From contig OY757313.1 of assembly GCA_963583905.1 (NCBI GenBank), positions 117,748,503 to 117,812,502 on the forward strand: 64,000 bases of DNA, written 5' to 3'. Positions within the stretch are counted from its first letter, which is position 1; every line of letters starts with the position of its first letter. A program made the position numbers and the translations under genes. The notes beneath the pieces were generated by a model. It did not search any database. It was given only the letters and a program-made list of their open reading frames with translations, and was not told the DNA's origin. This stretch comes from Stenurella melanura (Eukaryota > Arthropoda > Insecta > Coleoptera > Cerambycidae). Positions 24,401 to 36,659 of the stretch are shown here, in pieces.

Positions 24401-27305
24401 TAAGATATATTTAGAAGTAAATGTTATTAATGAATAATTGAGATTTAATAAGGGTTTAAAGACAGTTCGAATTTAGTAAATTACGTTTTCGTAACATTAT
24501 CGAATAATTAAAACTCAAAGGAATTTAACTCGATATTAGTAGGGGCGAGAAGGGCATGTTAATGTAATTTATTTAGAGAGACATCAGTAATGCATTAACG
24601 TGGGGATTTTATCAAACGCACTAAGAGTGCCCACTAGTAACCAAGTAATTTCAAGTGTAGTAACAGATAATAACTCTTGTAGGATTGAGGTGTTAAGTTG
24701 ACCCTTCAGATTTGATGTTAAGTTAATCCTTAAAATTGGAAATTTTACCATAAATTTGGCTTAACTGTGTGCCAGAAAAAATTGTGTTGCTGCTATTAAT
24801 CCAGGAGAAACAGATTATTTGCCAAGGAGTCTTTGTAATCCAAGTTTGGAGTGTCTTGGTATAGAATAGCCCTCGCTGGATGAGAGCACCAAGTTGTTGG
24901 GTTTGGTAACCGTTCAGACGTCTAAATTTTGAAAAGTCTTAGGATCCCTGCTAGAAGTCAATGATCGAGTGGTGGTGATACACAGGGAAGATTCAGTGAG
25001 ACAAGGACCAGGGTTGGTTACTGCAGAACCCAGCCGGTGGTAATAGTATCAACTGAATTTCTTTTCAACGTTCAACTTTCAACTACATTATTCAACTTTC
25101 GATAAACTTTCAAACAGTTCTAAATTTTTACCATTGTTTTATGTTATATATTGCCTTCAGCTATTTATTAATTTTTTACATTTAATTATTTAATCACAGC
25201 TTAACGATAAATTGTCATATTTTGTATTTTTTTCTGGTCTTCAACCTTATCATACTTATTTATTAAATATATAAACTTTCTGTAAGGAAGTAGCTACATC
25301 CGATCCATAAGGTGTAAAATCAAAATTAAACCATTTCAAAATTTGTAAGAGTCAATAAACCAGATATATTTAACATAGTGTTGAGAATTTTATGAGTATC
25401 TATGACAAATCAATTATCTCTGAGTAGTCACAGTCGTACAGTTAGACAAGTACGTTGTAGATGCTTTTTTTATGACTACTGGCGCCTAACCTAAAACAAA
25501 AAGTTTTTTCTTGATTAATTTCCGAACCACGACACAGTCTCCACAAACTAAACGAGAACCGGGCAACCTCAACTTCCTAAACTGCTGGGGTCAGAAGTTG
25601 GTGGTACAATACGATCGATTACTTTAAGCAGGTTTTTAATTTCAATTTTCCTACATACTGTTAAAGTATTATTTATGTTTCGCCCCGCTACGACCTAACT
25701 AATGTGCTTTAAGCATCAATCTTAATCCTATGTGGAAAAAACGTATTGATAAGCAGCATAAACTTATAAAAAGTGTCTCATAGCGAATTGGAGGTAAAGA
25801 TAAACTTGTTAGGGATCCCAGTCATTCCTACGACTACCATTATGTGTTTTTTATACATCTTTATAAAAATACCTATAATGTATATTTCATATATAAGATA
25901 CTACTCCACCCTGGCTTTCTTCCAACAAAGTATGTCGCATCACGCCTTCAGTATAAATATTAAATACGAATGATAAGTAAATCCAGAACCGACTTCATCA
26001 AAGCAGATTTTTTTCATGCAGTCGGCAAATAACAAAGACCAGACATGAAAGTGTTCTCACCACCAATAATACAGTTCAGAGTTTGTCCCGTTCATGTTGG
26101 ATAACTTGGTTAAAATTCCACCGTAAATAGTTGTTAGACATAAAATAGTTTACTGCAAATATTTCATTGAAATTATTGTTTACATTCTGTTAATTTCGTT
26201 GAAATAATAATAAAGATAACAAGAGAAGAAATAAAACTGAACAAATAACTAAGATGGATTTGAAGTCTTAACTTAAGTAATTCAACACAACTATCATATT
26301 TTGTGTCAGTGTTTGTAATATTACCACAAATAAAACCAAAGTGAGAAAAATTGTAAGTACTTAGAACTAGTTTTGGGGAATTCGTCAATATTATTATAAT
26401 ATAAAAATAAAATGTTAAATCAATTTAAAGTATTAAACGTTAAATTATTTTTTTTACAAGTTACTGTCTAAATTAATTCCGCATTATTTTATTTCATAAT
26501 TTAGTAATCCAAACTCAATAAAGTTGTTAAGTAACATTTTCTACCCATATTTGTTTGGTTTAATGTAGTTTATTCTAAGATCTAATGGATAAATGGAGAG
26601 ATGATCTCAATGGAATAATCCAAATTTCAGGTTTTGAATTATTATGTTACAGTAATATTATTTCGTTAATATCACTAGTATGATTACTATTTATATACTC
26701 TCCTCATTAATTTCAATTTCAATAGTTATGTTAATATTCATTCTGAAAATTGATAAAAATCCTGTTTGGTTGTTTCACCGGCACCTCCGCCATTATATAG
26801 GAACAACAATTCTTATAAATGTATTAAAGATACGTACGTATATTTTGTTTGTTCTAATAAATTCGACCAATCTTAATAGGTTGCGTTTAACGAACTACTG
26901 ACGAAACAATTTAGTTAACAATAATAAACTAAGAGATAAGTGGCTAATTTGAAAACCATCAGGGGCTGAACGGAACTATATCCATTGCATAGCCTATAAT
27001 AAGGAAGAGCCTCAGTTCTTGCCCATTCGGGTCTACAGCTTGGAACGAGAAATACATGAAAATAGTTTAAAAACATGATAAAAGACACGAAAAAAATTAT
27101 TCTATAATATTGTATAAATTAATTAAATTCAATTTCATTATTCTGCATCACATCTAATAATAATCGTTATAATTTAGCGAATATCACATCTAATTTGGTA
27201 TATTAGTTTGACTTTAACTGACTATACGCCAGTATTGCAGTTCAGGCATTCAAAGTTTGTCAGTTGCTAGAGAACAAACTACGTTTTCGTCAATTTTTTA
27301 AAAAT
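21470..27305. other. No recognisable gene; long AT-rich stretch with a less AT-rich centre
   Basis: Nearly 6 kb without recognisable coding sequence or clear repeats in this window. A less AT-rich part at about 24050-25060 (for example 'ggcgcgtggcttgaaagatgg' near 24321, and 'gcagaacccagccggtggt' near 25022) has many stops in all frames. It could be a non-coding exon, untranslated retroelement region or unknown repeat. A 'ctactggcgcctaac' at about 25475-25490 resembles a retroelement primer-binding site, but no LTR pair is visible. Confidence 0.45.
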
Positions 27306-27310
27306 ACATA

Positions 27311-29252
27311 CAATGTGAACCTAAAGAAACGCACAAAATTCGTATCTTTGGTATGTGCCATTCTTCAAAAAAAATCCTTGAACAGGTCGATTTTAGTTTT
27401 GTAAATGCTACATTTTGTCACTATACCAAAATTTATGACGTCATTGGTTTTTGAGTTATGACGCCATCATAAATTTTTTTTAATGGAAGTAGACATTTTT
27501 GTTTACTGATTTTGGTGGTATATTCCTCTAGCTTTCTGGTGATATAAAAAAAAGATATTGCCTGAGCCAATCTTTTGAAAAAATGACCAATTTATGTAAA
27601 AATAGCTTACCTTTCGCAAATTCACGAGTAATGTTCCACTTTCTTATGGACTGATAAATCTTGTTGCCTACAGTTTTTGTTTTAACTAGCATGAAAACAT
27701 TTGACATGAAAACGAAATAAAGAAAATAATAAGAAAACAATTACCTTAACAACAGAGAGATACAGGCGTTTTTGTGTAAAGTACCGATAACTTTTTTATT
27801 CCTGGCACGTGTGAAACCTCAGTTTTGTGACACTTTTGAAATAGTGTAAAACTAGTGAATGCAATGCCACGTTTAAGTGAAAGAGAACGCGTAGAACTTT
27901 TGATGGTGTTTGGATATGGTGATAGGCTGGGAACTCATCAGGAAGCATGTGATGTTCTCAATGCCAAGTATCCCGAAAAGCAAATATCTAGATTCACTGT
28001 AAGTTGATTGGTGGCTAGATATGATGAACCTGGCAGTGTAGCTGACCTTCCTTGATCTGTTCGCCCTAGCACAAGCAACGAAACCAAATTAAATATTATT
28101 CTAGAAAGTGAGGAAAACCACCATCTTTCGACAAGGCAGCTGGCTTTAAATCATACCGTGAGTCAAGCTTCTGTTGTACGTCTATTGAAAAAAAATACCA
28201 TCCATAGAAAGTGAAATTAATCCACGAATTGAATGAGAGCGATCCAGATCGGCGCTTACAGTTTTATGAACAGTTGATGACCTTGTGCAATGAAAACCCA
28301 AATTTTTTAAAGAACCTTGTTTTTTTTTATCAAGCTACATTTTCTTTAAAGGGAACTGTACATCGGCATAACTGTAGGTATTGGTCACGCGCAAATCCTC
28401 ATTGGACTCAAGAAGCCCATACACAGCGACGAGACAAAGTAAACGTGTGGGCAAGTATGATTGGCGATCGTCTATTGGGACCTATTTTTTAAGAAAATCT
28501 TACGTCCGCAAGATATTTACAGTTCTTGCGAGCTGAGTTAGTGCCAGCCTTAGCAGTTATGTTTCCGAATGAAGATGAAGATATTTCTGCTGAATAGGTC
28601 TGGTATCAGCAAGACGGGGCCCCACCTCATTTTGGGATAGCAGTGCGTCAGTTTTTAGATGACACTTTTACTGGAAGGTGGATAGGTCATCAAGGTCCGA
28701 TTGAGTGGCCCCCGCGTTTATCGGATTTAATCCCCTTAGACTTTTTTTGGGGTTACTTGAAGTCAAGGGTGTATTTTAACAAACCGGATACCATAGAAGA
28801 ATTGAAAGACAGAATTGGCTTGGAGATGAGACGAATTGCTCATGAGTGAATCAGAACAGCGTGCAAAGTATCTACACCCGTCTTGGTCAATGCCAAATGG
28901 TTGGAGGATCGCAATTTGAGCAATGGAGATGATTTTTTCTCATAATTACTTATGTGAGGTATCAATCAATAAAAATATTTTTTTCCAAAAAAGTGGCTTA
29001 GGTAATATCAATTTTTTTCATGTCACCAGAAAGCTAGAGGAATACTCCACTAAGAACAGTAAATAAAAATGTCTGGTTCCATTAAAAAGAGTTTATGATG
29101 ACTTCATAACTCAAAAAGCAATGACGTCATAAATTTTGGTATAGTGACAAAAAGCAGCATTTAAGAACTAAAATCGACCTGTTCGAGAACTTTTTTGACA
29201 AATGACACATACCAAAGATATGAATTTTGTGCGTTTCTTTAGGTTCACACTG
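27311..29252 (+). mobile_element. Full-length DD41D mariner, copy 1 (inactive)
   Basis: A 1,942-bp element flanked by TA on both sides (27309-27310, 29253-29254). The ends are unusually long inverted repeats of about 260 bp (27311-27572 and 28990-29252) starting 'CA(A/G)TGTGAACCTAAAG' and continuing through 'tatgacgtcattg' to 'tctagctttctggtga'. The single transposase frame lies between them. The DD41D spacing of the catalytic residues is characteristic of the rosa group of mariner elements, so I infer that group. Length and layout suggest it was complete before point decay. Confidence 0.9.
27864..28945 (+). pseudogene. Mariner transposase (DD41D), copy 1
   Basis: It would bind the element's TIRs and cut and paste it at TA. 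I chose the start at ATG 27864 ('MPRLSERERVELL') because copy 2 has the same start and the helix-turn-helix region follows. That region contains 'THQEACDVLNAKYPE' and 'LVARYDE'. The catalytic part contains 'NPNFLKNLVFFYQATF', in which the first catalytic Asp of the usual SDEATF box is lost. It continues with 'WYQQDGAPPHFGIAV' (second Asp) and 'IPLDFFWGYLK' (third Asp, 41 residues later). Stops interrupt it (for example in the helix-turn-helix region, near 28045, and at 28595 and 28846) and there are frameshifts near 28200 and 28490. About 340 codons originally. Dead by both stops and active-site loss. Confidence 0.9.
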
Positions 29253-29254
29253 TA

Positions 29255-29520
29255 TAAGTAATTATACACTTTTCATTATATTCTGTTTTCATCCATGACC
29301 CTTATCGTTGTTCAGTCATTTCTTAAGCAACTATAAAGTTGTCAGCCTCAATGAAGACAGTGGATGTTTTTGTCAATCCTTGCACAATTCGTTGATATAA
29401 AAATCATTAATAAACCAGGGACTTTTAGACTAGGCTAGATAAGGGTTGGACAACAAAATTAAGTCGTAGTAGTGGAATATTGTGTGGGCCTATGTGCACA
29501 GGCTCTCAAAAAAAAAGTGG
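29255..29520. other. Short spacer, nothing recognised
   Basis: AT-rich, no coding or repeat signal. Confidence 0.5.
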
Positions 29521-29524
29521 TCTG

Positions 29525-29755
29525 TAGTCGGGACTCGACATAGTAATGCCTATGTATTTCAACATGTTGAATACGAATCCGATGTCCATTTGGCTTCATC
29601 ACCCACCAATGTTTTGTAAATCACGAAAATAGTCTACGAAAAATAATTCTTTAGGTTATTTCCGCGGTTTCCAAAAAAATGGTGGGTGATGGGGCAGATC
29701 GGACATCGGATTCGTGTTCGGCACATCGAAATACGACTATGTCGGGACCCTACTA
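29525..29755. repeat. ~230-bp hairpin element
   Basis: The arms 29525-29614 and 29676-29755 are imperfect reverse complements. Matches include 'acgaatccgatgtcca' with 'ggacatcggattcgt', 'catcacccacca' with 'ggtgggtgatg', and 'gggactcgacatag' with 'ctatgtcgggac'. The loop is about 60 bp. This is a MITE-like hairpin without coding capacity. Confidence 0.75.
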
Positions 29756-29759
29756 CAAG

Positions 29760-30960
29760 CCGGTGTTATAAAACATACAACGAATAAAGTTATTCTTTCG
29801 TATTTTTCGATTTTCCGGCTATTTTTTCCATTGCACTATACATTATTTTCTTATCTATTGAAAGTAGAAGTAAAAACAAAAAAAAGACCAGCCTTACCCG
29901 AACTCTTTCGAATAAGTACATTTATGAGGAATCACAGTTGAAAATTTCACTTTCTTTTCTTTTTAAATTGAATTAAGCAACAACCGTTGAACATTTTTAT
30001 TCACAAAAAAAATAAGGCTTATTTGGGACACCAAAAGGTATACTTTCACCAAGTTTGAGCTAGTTCGAATTATTTTTGTAGAAGAAAAAAATAAGAACCC
30101 GAAAGAACGATTTTTTGCATATTTCTCGAAAAATTTTGAGGTTAGGATAAAAATGCTTAGACATAAGTTGTAAATCTCTTTATTATCTAGAACTTTTACA
30201 TTAAACTTCTTTCGATAGGATGCGTAGTTTATCCATAAATCGCAAAAACCATTTTTCACTTCTAAAAATCCACACCATTTCACCCCAGAAAATCGCCGGT
30301 AGATCGAACTATATTTCCTTCTTTAGCTGAGATATATTCTAAAATACACGTTTGCTGTAACGACTTATTTTTCTTTTTATTAATTCTAACAGAGGGCCCA
30401 TTTAGGCAAAAAATATATTAAAAACGTTGTTGCTCTTAGCACGCCGATTTTTTTTGTAAAAATAGTAAAAAATTAGCCACATGAAGAGAATAATACTCTT
30501 GATGTAATTCGCCCTCCGCTAAATTTGTTATTGTAGAATTACCTCAAAATTCATAATTGTTTGTATGCCTTTTTCTTTATAACTTCCGTTCTAATCGTCC
30601 GATTTGAACTTTCCAAAGCTCATATTACTCGGCAATACATGTCCTTTTAAAGTAAATGGTTTCATTATGCCTGAATAATAAATACTATTATTACATAGCA
30701 AGAACTGGCGAATTAATGCAAATTTTAAGTTCCGTATTCAAAGTTGCATAAATATATGAATTTTTCAGTTAGATTGCTCAAAATTTTTGCATGGTTACAG
30801 TTTTAACAATTTTTCTCATACCTTCTAGTTCCACCACAAAACAACAATGAAAGACATTGTCACAGGTTACGTATTTATATTTAATAAAGTACATAACTTC
30901 ACAATTTAACGGATTGATTCATTGATTGTACAATTTAAATTTATTCCATACATAACGTTG
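29760..30960. other. No recognisable gene; AT-rich spacer
   Basis: The 106-codon minus-strand frame at 29963-30283 has no recognisable domain and a low-complexity Phe/Lys/Asn content expected by chance in AT-rich DNA. Confidence 0.5.
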
Positions 30961-30964
30961 ACCC

Positions 30965-32470
30965 ACAAGGTTTTTTTTCTTAACCCGTATAACTGATTTC
31001 CAAGATTTTTGACATGTTGACACGATACCGTTAGCCGCTTTGCGCCATCAGGTCACAATTTTGAGAAAACCTAACTTAAATGTGCCACAAAGGCCATTTT
31101 GCCTATAAGACTCTGGACAGCTAAATAAGATGGTCTGGTCCATTTTGTAATAACTGGGGTTTTATTCCCCTAACTACATGATTTAATTAGACACTACCAT
31201 TGGCAGAGTACGGAGTGGCCCAATCACTTTGCAAACTCCGTCGATATTATAGTATATCCATCGAAAACAAAACTGTGCTTACCCTTTGCTTTCTAGGTGA
31301 TTTTGTCCTTTTTGGTGTCCATCAACTAGGTTACTTCACAACAAACTTTACTGAATATAAAATGAACTCAATTTGATAACAAGAAAATAAAACGCGTGAT
31401 TTCTCAAAACACTTAAACCACTATATTTACAGAAAAGAAAATGAAAACAAATGAGAATGAATCACAAACATTTAACGATTAAATAAATTAACAACCAGTA
31501 ATTACAATATATTAAGAAATGAAATGGTCCGCGGCAAGTTCAAATCTTCAACTGAATCGCGACCGAATATTAATTAACACATTAATTTTCTACTTATTAA
31601 AACCGGCCAAATCCTTAACAAATGTACTTAAACTTGAAAATTGAAAAAGGTTCGCAAAACGAGAATTTGCTATACCCCGTAGCTAGATGATGACCGAACC
31701 GAAGTTAAACCAAGAGTGAAGATAATCTCTACCTCGAAATAATACGTCTCCAAAGTGGGCAGTAAACTTTAAACCCTCGCATTTGAAATTACCTAACGGA
31801 CCATGGTATTTATCATATGGTCTATCTTTAACATTTTAATACCAGTCCAGCAGATGGAAAAAAACCCCTTTTGTTCCTTTCTTTGCCTTTGCATAGGGGA
31901 AAAAATCTGCCTTCTTTGGCCTATCTATCTTATGGTCTATTACATATGTTCCTAGAATTCTCTATCAACTGCTTTAGTCCTGAAAAATCTCACTAGACAC
32001 CCGGTGGGTTCGTATTTGACAAGTGTCCATAACGGCAAGTAGAAAGGCAAATTGGACATAAAATAATTTGGATGGTTATTTATTGTCTACAAGTGGCTAA
32101 CGTCGCCTACCTAATAAAGAGTAAAGTTAACAAAGCACGTTTCCTGGACTTTAAAATAACATAAAACAGATGTATCTATGACCGGTATTTTACAATATTT
32201 TACTAAAGTCTCGACCCCTTAAAATGTTACCAAGATCTGAATACGGTTATTATGTTGCGACAGGGCCGGACTTGGCTCCCTTAATTTGACTTTTGTTACA
32301 TTTTTACTGAATCTCTTGTGGTTGTCCAGCCACGAATATAGGCAGAAATGGCCTTTTTGCACTTTCAGGTTAGACGTTCTCAAAATTGGCGCAATACGAC
32401 AAACGGCATTGTATTCAGCATGTTAACAACCTTCGGAATCACCTACTTTGGTTAAAGAAAACAAAAAAAT
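30965..32470. mobile_element. 1.5-kb element with ~150-bp imperfect TIRs
   Basis: The left end (about 30970-31120) and right end (about 32322-32470) match in reverse complement with gaps. Matches include 'caattttgaga' with 'tctcaaaattg', 'aaaggccattttgcctata' with 'tataggcagaaatggcctt', and 'gacatgttga' with 'tcagcatgtt'. The interior has no recognisable reading frame. Exact termini and target duplication could not be fixed, so the superfamily is unknown. Confidence 0.6.
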
Positions 32471-33047
32471 GTATTTTTGCAGGTCTGTGTAATCAATAAT
32501 TTAACAAAGCAGTATTTAATTGTGTTCCACGTAACCAAACTCCCGTTTTAAGTTATATTAGTGAATATCTGAACATACAAACATATTAAAAATGCAATGA
32601 TAGTGCTATGAGTAAGTCTATAGTGGGTAATTATCTTGGTTCACTTTATCTGAATTATTTATCAAATGTTTCATGACAGTCAAACGTAAGTTCTTAATAC
32701 CTAATATTTTGTCACATATTGAATGTAACATTATAATTAATGACTTTTGTAGCTAATATTACAATAACCATTCATTTGAACAATTTAAAGAATGTAATAT
32801 TTAGGCACTTGAGATAATAAAAATATTGCTCTAATAATCACAAATTCAACAACTTTTCAGAAACCTGCATAAAAAAATTCGATTACTGAACCTGTTTATG
32901 AAAGTTTGCTTAATTATGCATAATTTATAGTATATTCAGCAGTTCCTATTCGATTTATTCAAATGGATATATTATAACCGAATAAAGTGTCTAACATTCA
33001 TCGTAGAAAAAAATGGTGTACAGAAATATATTTCATAACAGGCTGAA
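32471..33047. other. AT-rich spacer, nothing recognised
   Basis: No coding region or repeat partner seen. Confidence 0.5.
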
Positions 33048-34129
33048 TAGTCCAGTCAATGAACTGGTTGTAGAGGACATGGTCGGGAACAGAATTTTTG
33101 ACTTCAGGGCTGTGTTTGGAATACTTAAGAGGTAAACATACTAAAAGTCCCCGAATCTACGAGGTGAGCGGAGTGCAGGGGGGGCCTTTGAAGGTCACTT
33201 TTTTTGGATTTTCGCTGATATCTCGAAAACAGTGCATTATAGCTAAAATATTAATCTATTCAAAATTAAAGCTGATAAAATTTCCAACAAAATTGTTATT
33301 ATTCATTATTCTTCTATTCCTAATGGCTTTCGAGATATCCGCTGGCGAAAATCACCAATTTTCGAAATACGCATTTTTGCCTCACGCTTTTTGGCAAACT
33401 TTGCCTTCTAGCGCCTCAGCCTTTAGTTTCACGGTAATATCTTCACAGTAGAGCATTAGTTGTAGAGCATTCAGTTTTTTTTAATGTGAGTTGTTATTAA
33501 TGCTCCTCCATTAGCTTGACCTCTAACATTCTAAGCAAATCTTACAACTCACTTTTCACACACTTCCAGATGTAGAATTGACTTGAAATTTGGGACTTGT
33601 AAATGGTTCAGATAACAATATAATTTGGCAACTTTTGTAAAAAATCCAAGATGGCGTTTCGAAGATGGAGGGTAGTTTATTGTCATTTAGTATCCGATTC
33701 TACTGAAAATTGGTATCCGGGGTTTCTTGAGATCGCAGATTACAGACATCTGATCAAGACACAAAAATTCAAAATGGCGGCGTCAATATGGCGGATAGGT
33801 TTTATCATTTATCGTCTGATTCGACTGAAATATCTGAGCATTATCGGGGTTGTCTCATCTAAATTTAATAATTCAAAATGGTGGCGTCAAAATGGCGGAT
33901 GAGTTTTGTAATTTACAGTTTGATTCGTCGGTATCTGCGAATTTTCAAGGTCGCAGATTATAAACATTTAGTCGAAATTTAAAAATTCAAAATGGCGGCT
34001 TTAGAAAGACGAATAGGTTTTGTCATTTATAGAGAAAGAATTATATCGAATAGATACACTATTCCAATTGGAACAGAACTAAAAAGAAGATAATAAATAA
34101 ATAATTAAAAAAAACAAAAACACGTTTTT

Positions 34130-34352
34130 AAACAGAAACTGTTAAAAAATGCACCAAAAAGAAGAAACTAATGCCAATTATAATAATAATTATGTTAATA
34201 AACGTAAAGGCGTGGGGAGCTCAAAGAATCTGGATGAACAGAGAATTTTAGCCAACAGGCGTCCTACGCATTTGCATTTATTAACGTAGTTATTTTTATT
34301 ATTAACGTTAGTTTCTTTCTTTTATGGCATTTTTTAACAGTTTCAGGGGGTT
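34130..34352. repeat. ~220-bp hairpin inside the fold-back spacer
   Basis: 'gaaactgttaaaaaatgc' at the left pairs with 'gcattttttaacagtttc' at the right, and 'aagaagaaactaatg' with 'gttagtttctttcttt'. Small MITE-like hairpin. Confidence 0.65.
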
Positions 34353-34397
34353 TAAATACGTATTTTTGAAATTATTAATAAATTTTTTTCCTTCTTC

Positions 34398-34950
34398 AAT
34401 TAGGTGTTTTCACTATGTGCAAATTTGCTTTTTTGATATTATTAAAATGAAGTACTTGTTATACTAAAGCACTTATTGATATTTAAAAAGCATTTTATCG
34501 TCCATCAAATTAAAATTTCAACAAATAAATAACATAAAGTTTTAGCAATTGAACGTGTACGCAAAACACGCGGTGACGTCATCGGTTACATTAGTTTCTT
34601 AAATCGCGTTTAAAAATTGCTAAACACATTTTATTCACGTTATTTACGATTTACGTGTGATTAAATAAGTAACGCCTACCTAATACGGGATTTGTAAAAG
34701 CTACTTTAGGAAATTCATCTGCAAAATTACATGTTTGTGACTCAAAATGACACTGACAATATAACAGATGGCGTCATGAGTGCGTAGTGAATTGATGTAG
34801 TGTTTTTGGCGAAAAAATTTCAATACAAAATTAAAATGACTTATTTTAACGCATTATTCGACTGTTTCTCAAAATTCAATTGTTTTTAACTATAGTAAAG
34901 CATTATCTTCACAATGAAAGTGAATTTAAAATTTGTGAAAACACCTAATT
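34398..34950. mobile_element. 553-bp MITE inside the fold-back spacer
   Basis: The perfect 16-bp terminal inverted repeat 'AATTAGGTGTTTTCAC' occurs at 34398-34413 and, inverted, at 34935-34950. The interior is non-coding and includes a 'gcggtgacgtcatcggtt' patch. Target duplication not resolved. Confidence 0.6.
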
Positions 34951-35132
34951 CTTTGGGACTTCCTGCCACATGTATGTTTTCTTTTTAAGCGGTGCTTGGG
35001 AAATCTACAAAATATCACAATTAACCAGTATGTTACTGGTAAATAACCTCTACGTCTGTGACTTTTACGTTTTAAGTTAAAGGTTGCTTTTTTAAATAAA
35101 CAACACAGATAAGTATAAAAACTTGAAATTAA

Positions 35133-35184
35133 ATATTTCGCCGACGTTTCGGAAATATATATTCTGTTTCCTTTTTCAAGGCTT
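35133..35184 (-). ncRNA. Hammerhead-ribozyme-like relic (Penelope-type 3' region)
   Basis: On the minus strand the order is 'CTTGAAAAA', then a stem 'GGAAA...TTTCC' (35167-35171 with 35151-35155), then 'GAAACGTCGGCGAAATA'. This resembles the hammerhead core (CUGANGA, stem II, GAAA) embedded in Penelope-like elements, whose ends carry 'gaaacgtcgg'. The first core strand deviates from consensus, so activity is unlikely. Confidence 0.35.
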
Positions 35185-36659
35185 TTTTTGAAGCATCTTT
35201 TTTGCTGTGTATGATAAATACACAGCTCTAAGAATGTTTGTTATATTCAATATCCATAGATACTTACTATTTACATAGAACTGTTGATATAGTTAATGGT
35301 TTTTTTAGTTTTTATACAATGTTAAGTTTGTGAAGTTCTTCTTTTAACATTGGCAACCAAGTTGTACAGACATCCACGGAACAATTCGACAATTTAATGC
35401 TCTACAACTAATGATCTACTGTGAGAACATTGATGTAAAACTAAAGGCTGAGGCGCTAGTAGGCAAAGCTGGTCGAGAAGCCTGAGGCAAAAAAAACATT
35501 TTTCGAAGAATTGCGATTTTCGCCAGCTGATATCTCGAAAGCTATTGGGAATAGACGAATATTGAATATTGTAGGAAATTTTGTCACATTTAATTTTGAA
35601 TAGAATAAACCTGTTTACGACGATGCACTGTTTTCGAGATATAAATGACAGAACCTATTCATTATCCTGAAGCCGCCATTTTGAATTTTTGAATTTCGAC
35701 TAACTGTTTATAATCTACGACCTTGAAAATCCGCAGATATCGATTTTCATGCGAATCAAACTATAAATTACAATACTTAACCGCCATCTTGACTCCGCCA
35801 TTTTGAATTATTAATTTCAGAATATATAATTGTCCTCTGCAACCTCGATAATGCTCAGATATCGATGTTTAATCGAATCAGATGATAAATGACAAAACCC
35901 ATCCGCCATGTTGACGCCGCCATTTTGAATGTTTGAGTTTTGATCAGACGTCTGTAATCTGCGATCTCTAGAAACCCCGGATACCAATTTTAAGTAGAAT
36001 CGGATATTAAATGACAATAGAGTACCCGCCATTTTCGAAACGCCATCTTGGATTTTTTATAAAAGTTGCCAAATTGTATTGTTACGTGAACCATATACAC
36101 TTCCCAAATTTCAAGTCAATCCTATATCTGGAAGTGTGTGAAAAGTGAGTTGTAAGATTTGCTTAAAACGTTACAGGTCAAGCTAATAGAAGAGTGTTAA
36201 TACCAACTCACTTTAAAAAAAATTGAATGCTCTACAACTAATGCTCTACTGTGAAGATATTACCGTAAAACTAAAGGCTGAGGCGCTAGAAGGCAAAGTT
36301 TGTCAACAAGTGTGAGGCATAAATGCGTATTTTGAAAATTGGTAATTTTCGCCAGCGGATATCTCGAAAGCCATTGGGAATAGAAGAATAATGAATAAGA
36401 ACAATATTGTAGGAAATTTTGTCAGCTTTAATTTTGAATAGATTAATATTTTAGCTACGATGCACTGTTTTCGAGATATCAGAGAAAAGCCAAAAAAAGG
36501 GACCTTCAATGACCCCCCCTGCACCCCGCTCACCTCGTAGATTCGGGGACTTTTAGTATGTTTACCTCCTAACTACTCCAAACACAGCCCCGAAGTCAAA
36601 AATTCTGTTCCCGGCCATGTCCTCTACACCCCACTTTTGATAGTTCATTGACTGGACTA

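Larger units (their letters stand above)
33048..36659. mobile_element. 3.6-kb fold-back element with ~1-kb inverted arms
   Basis: The left arm 33048-34030 and right arm 35640-36659 are reverse complements with moderate divergence, starting 'TAGTCCAGTCAATGAACT' at both tips. Each arm has two parts. The outer half carries 'tctacgaggtgagcgg' and 'tttcgagatat(c)' blocks. The inner half carries three to four ~105-115-bp units built on 'caaaatggcggcgtcaa' (left: about 33645, 33773, 33878 and 33990). An extra partial copy of the outer half lies inside the right arm at 35395-35639 in the same orientation as that arm. The 1.6-kb spacer holds smaller elements listed separately. No transposase is visible. 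Confidence 0.85.

Noticed and set aside
25475..25490. Primer-binding site ('tggcgcctaac') of an LTR retrotransposon
   Set aside because: No LTR pair, no polypurine tract and no gag/pol frame nearby; a short match by chance is likely.
29963..30283. 106-codon minus-strand frame as a gene
   Set aside because: Phe/Lys/Asn-rich chance frame without motifs or support from any second copy.
34398..34950. TTAA or TA duplication for the 553-bp MITE
   Set aside because: Flanks read 'cttc' and 'cttt'; no clean duplication can be defined without other copies.
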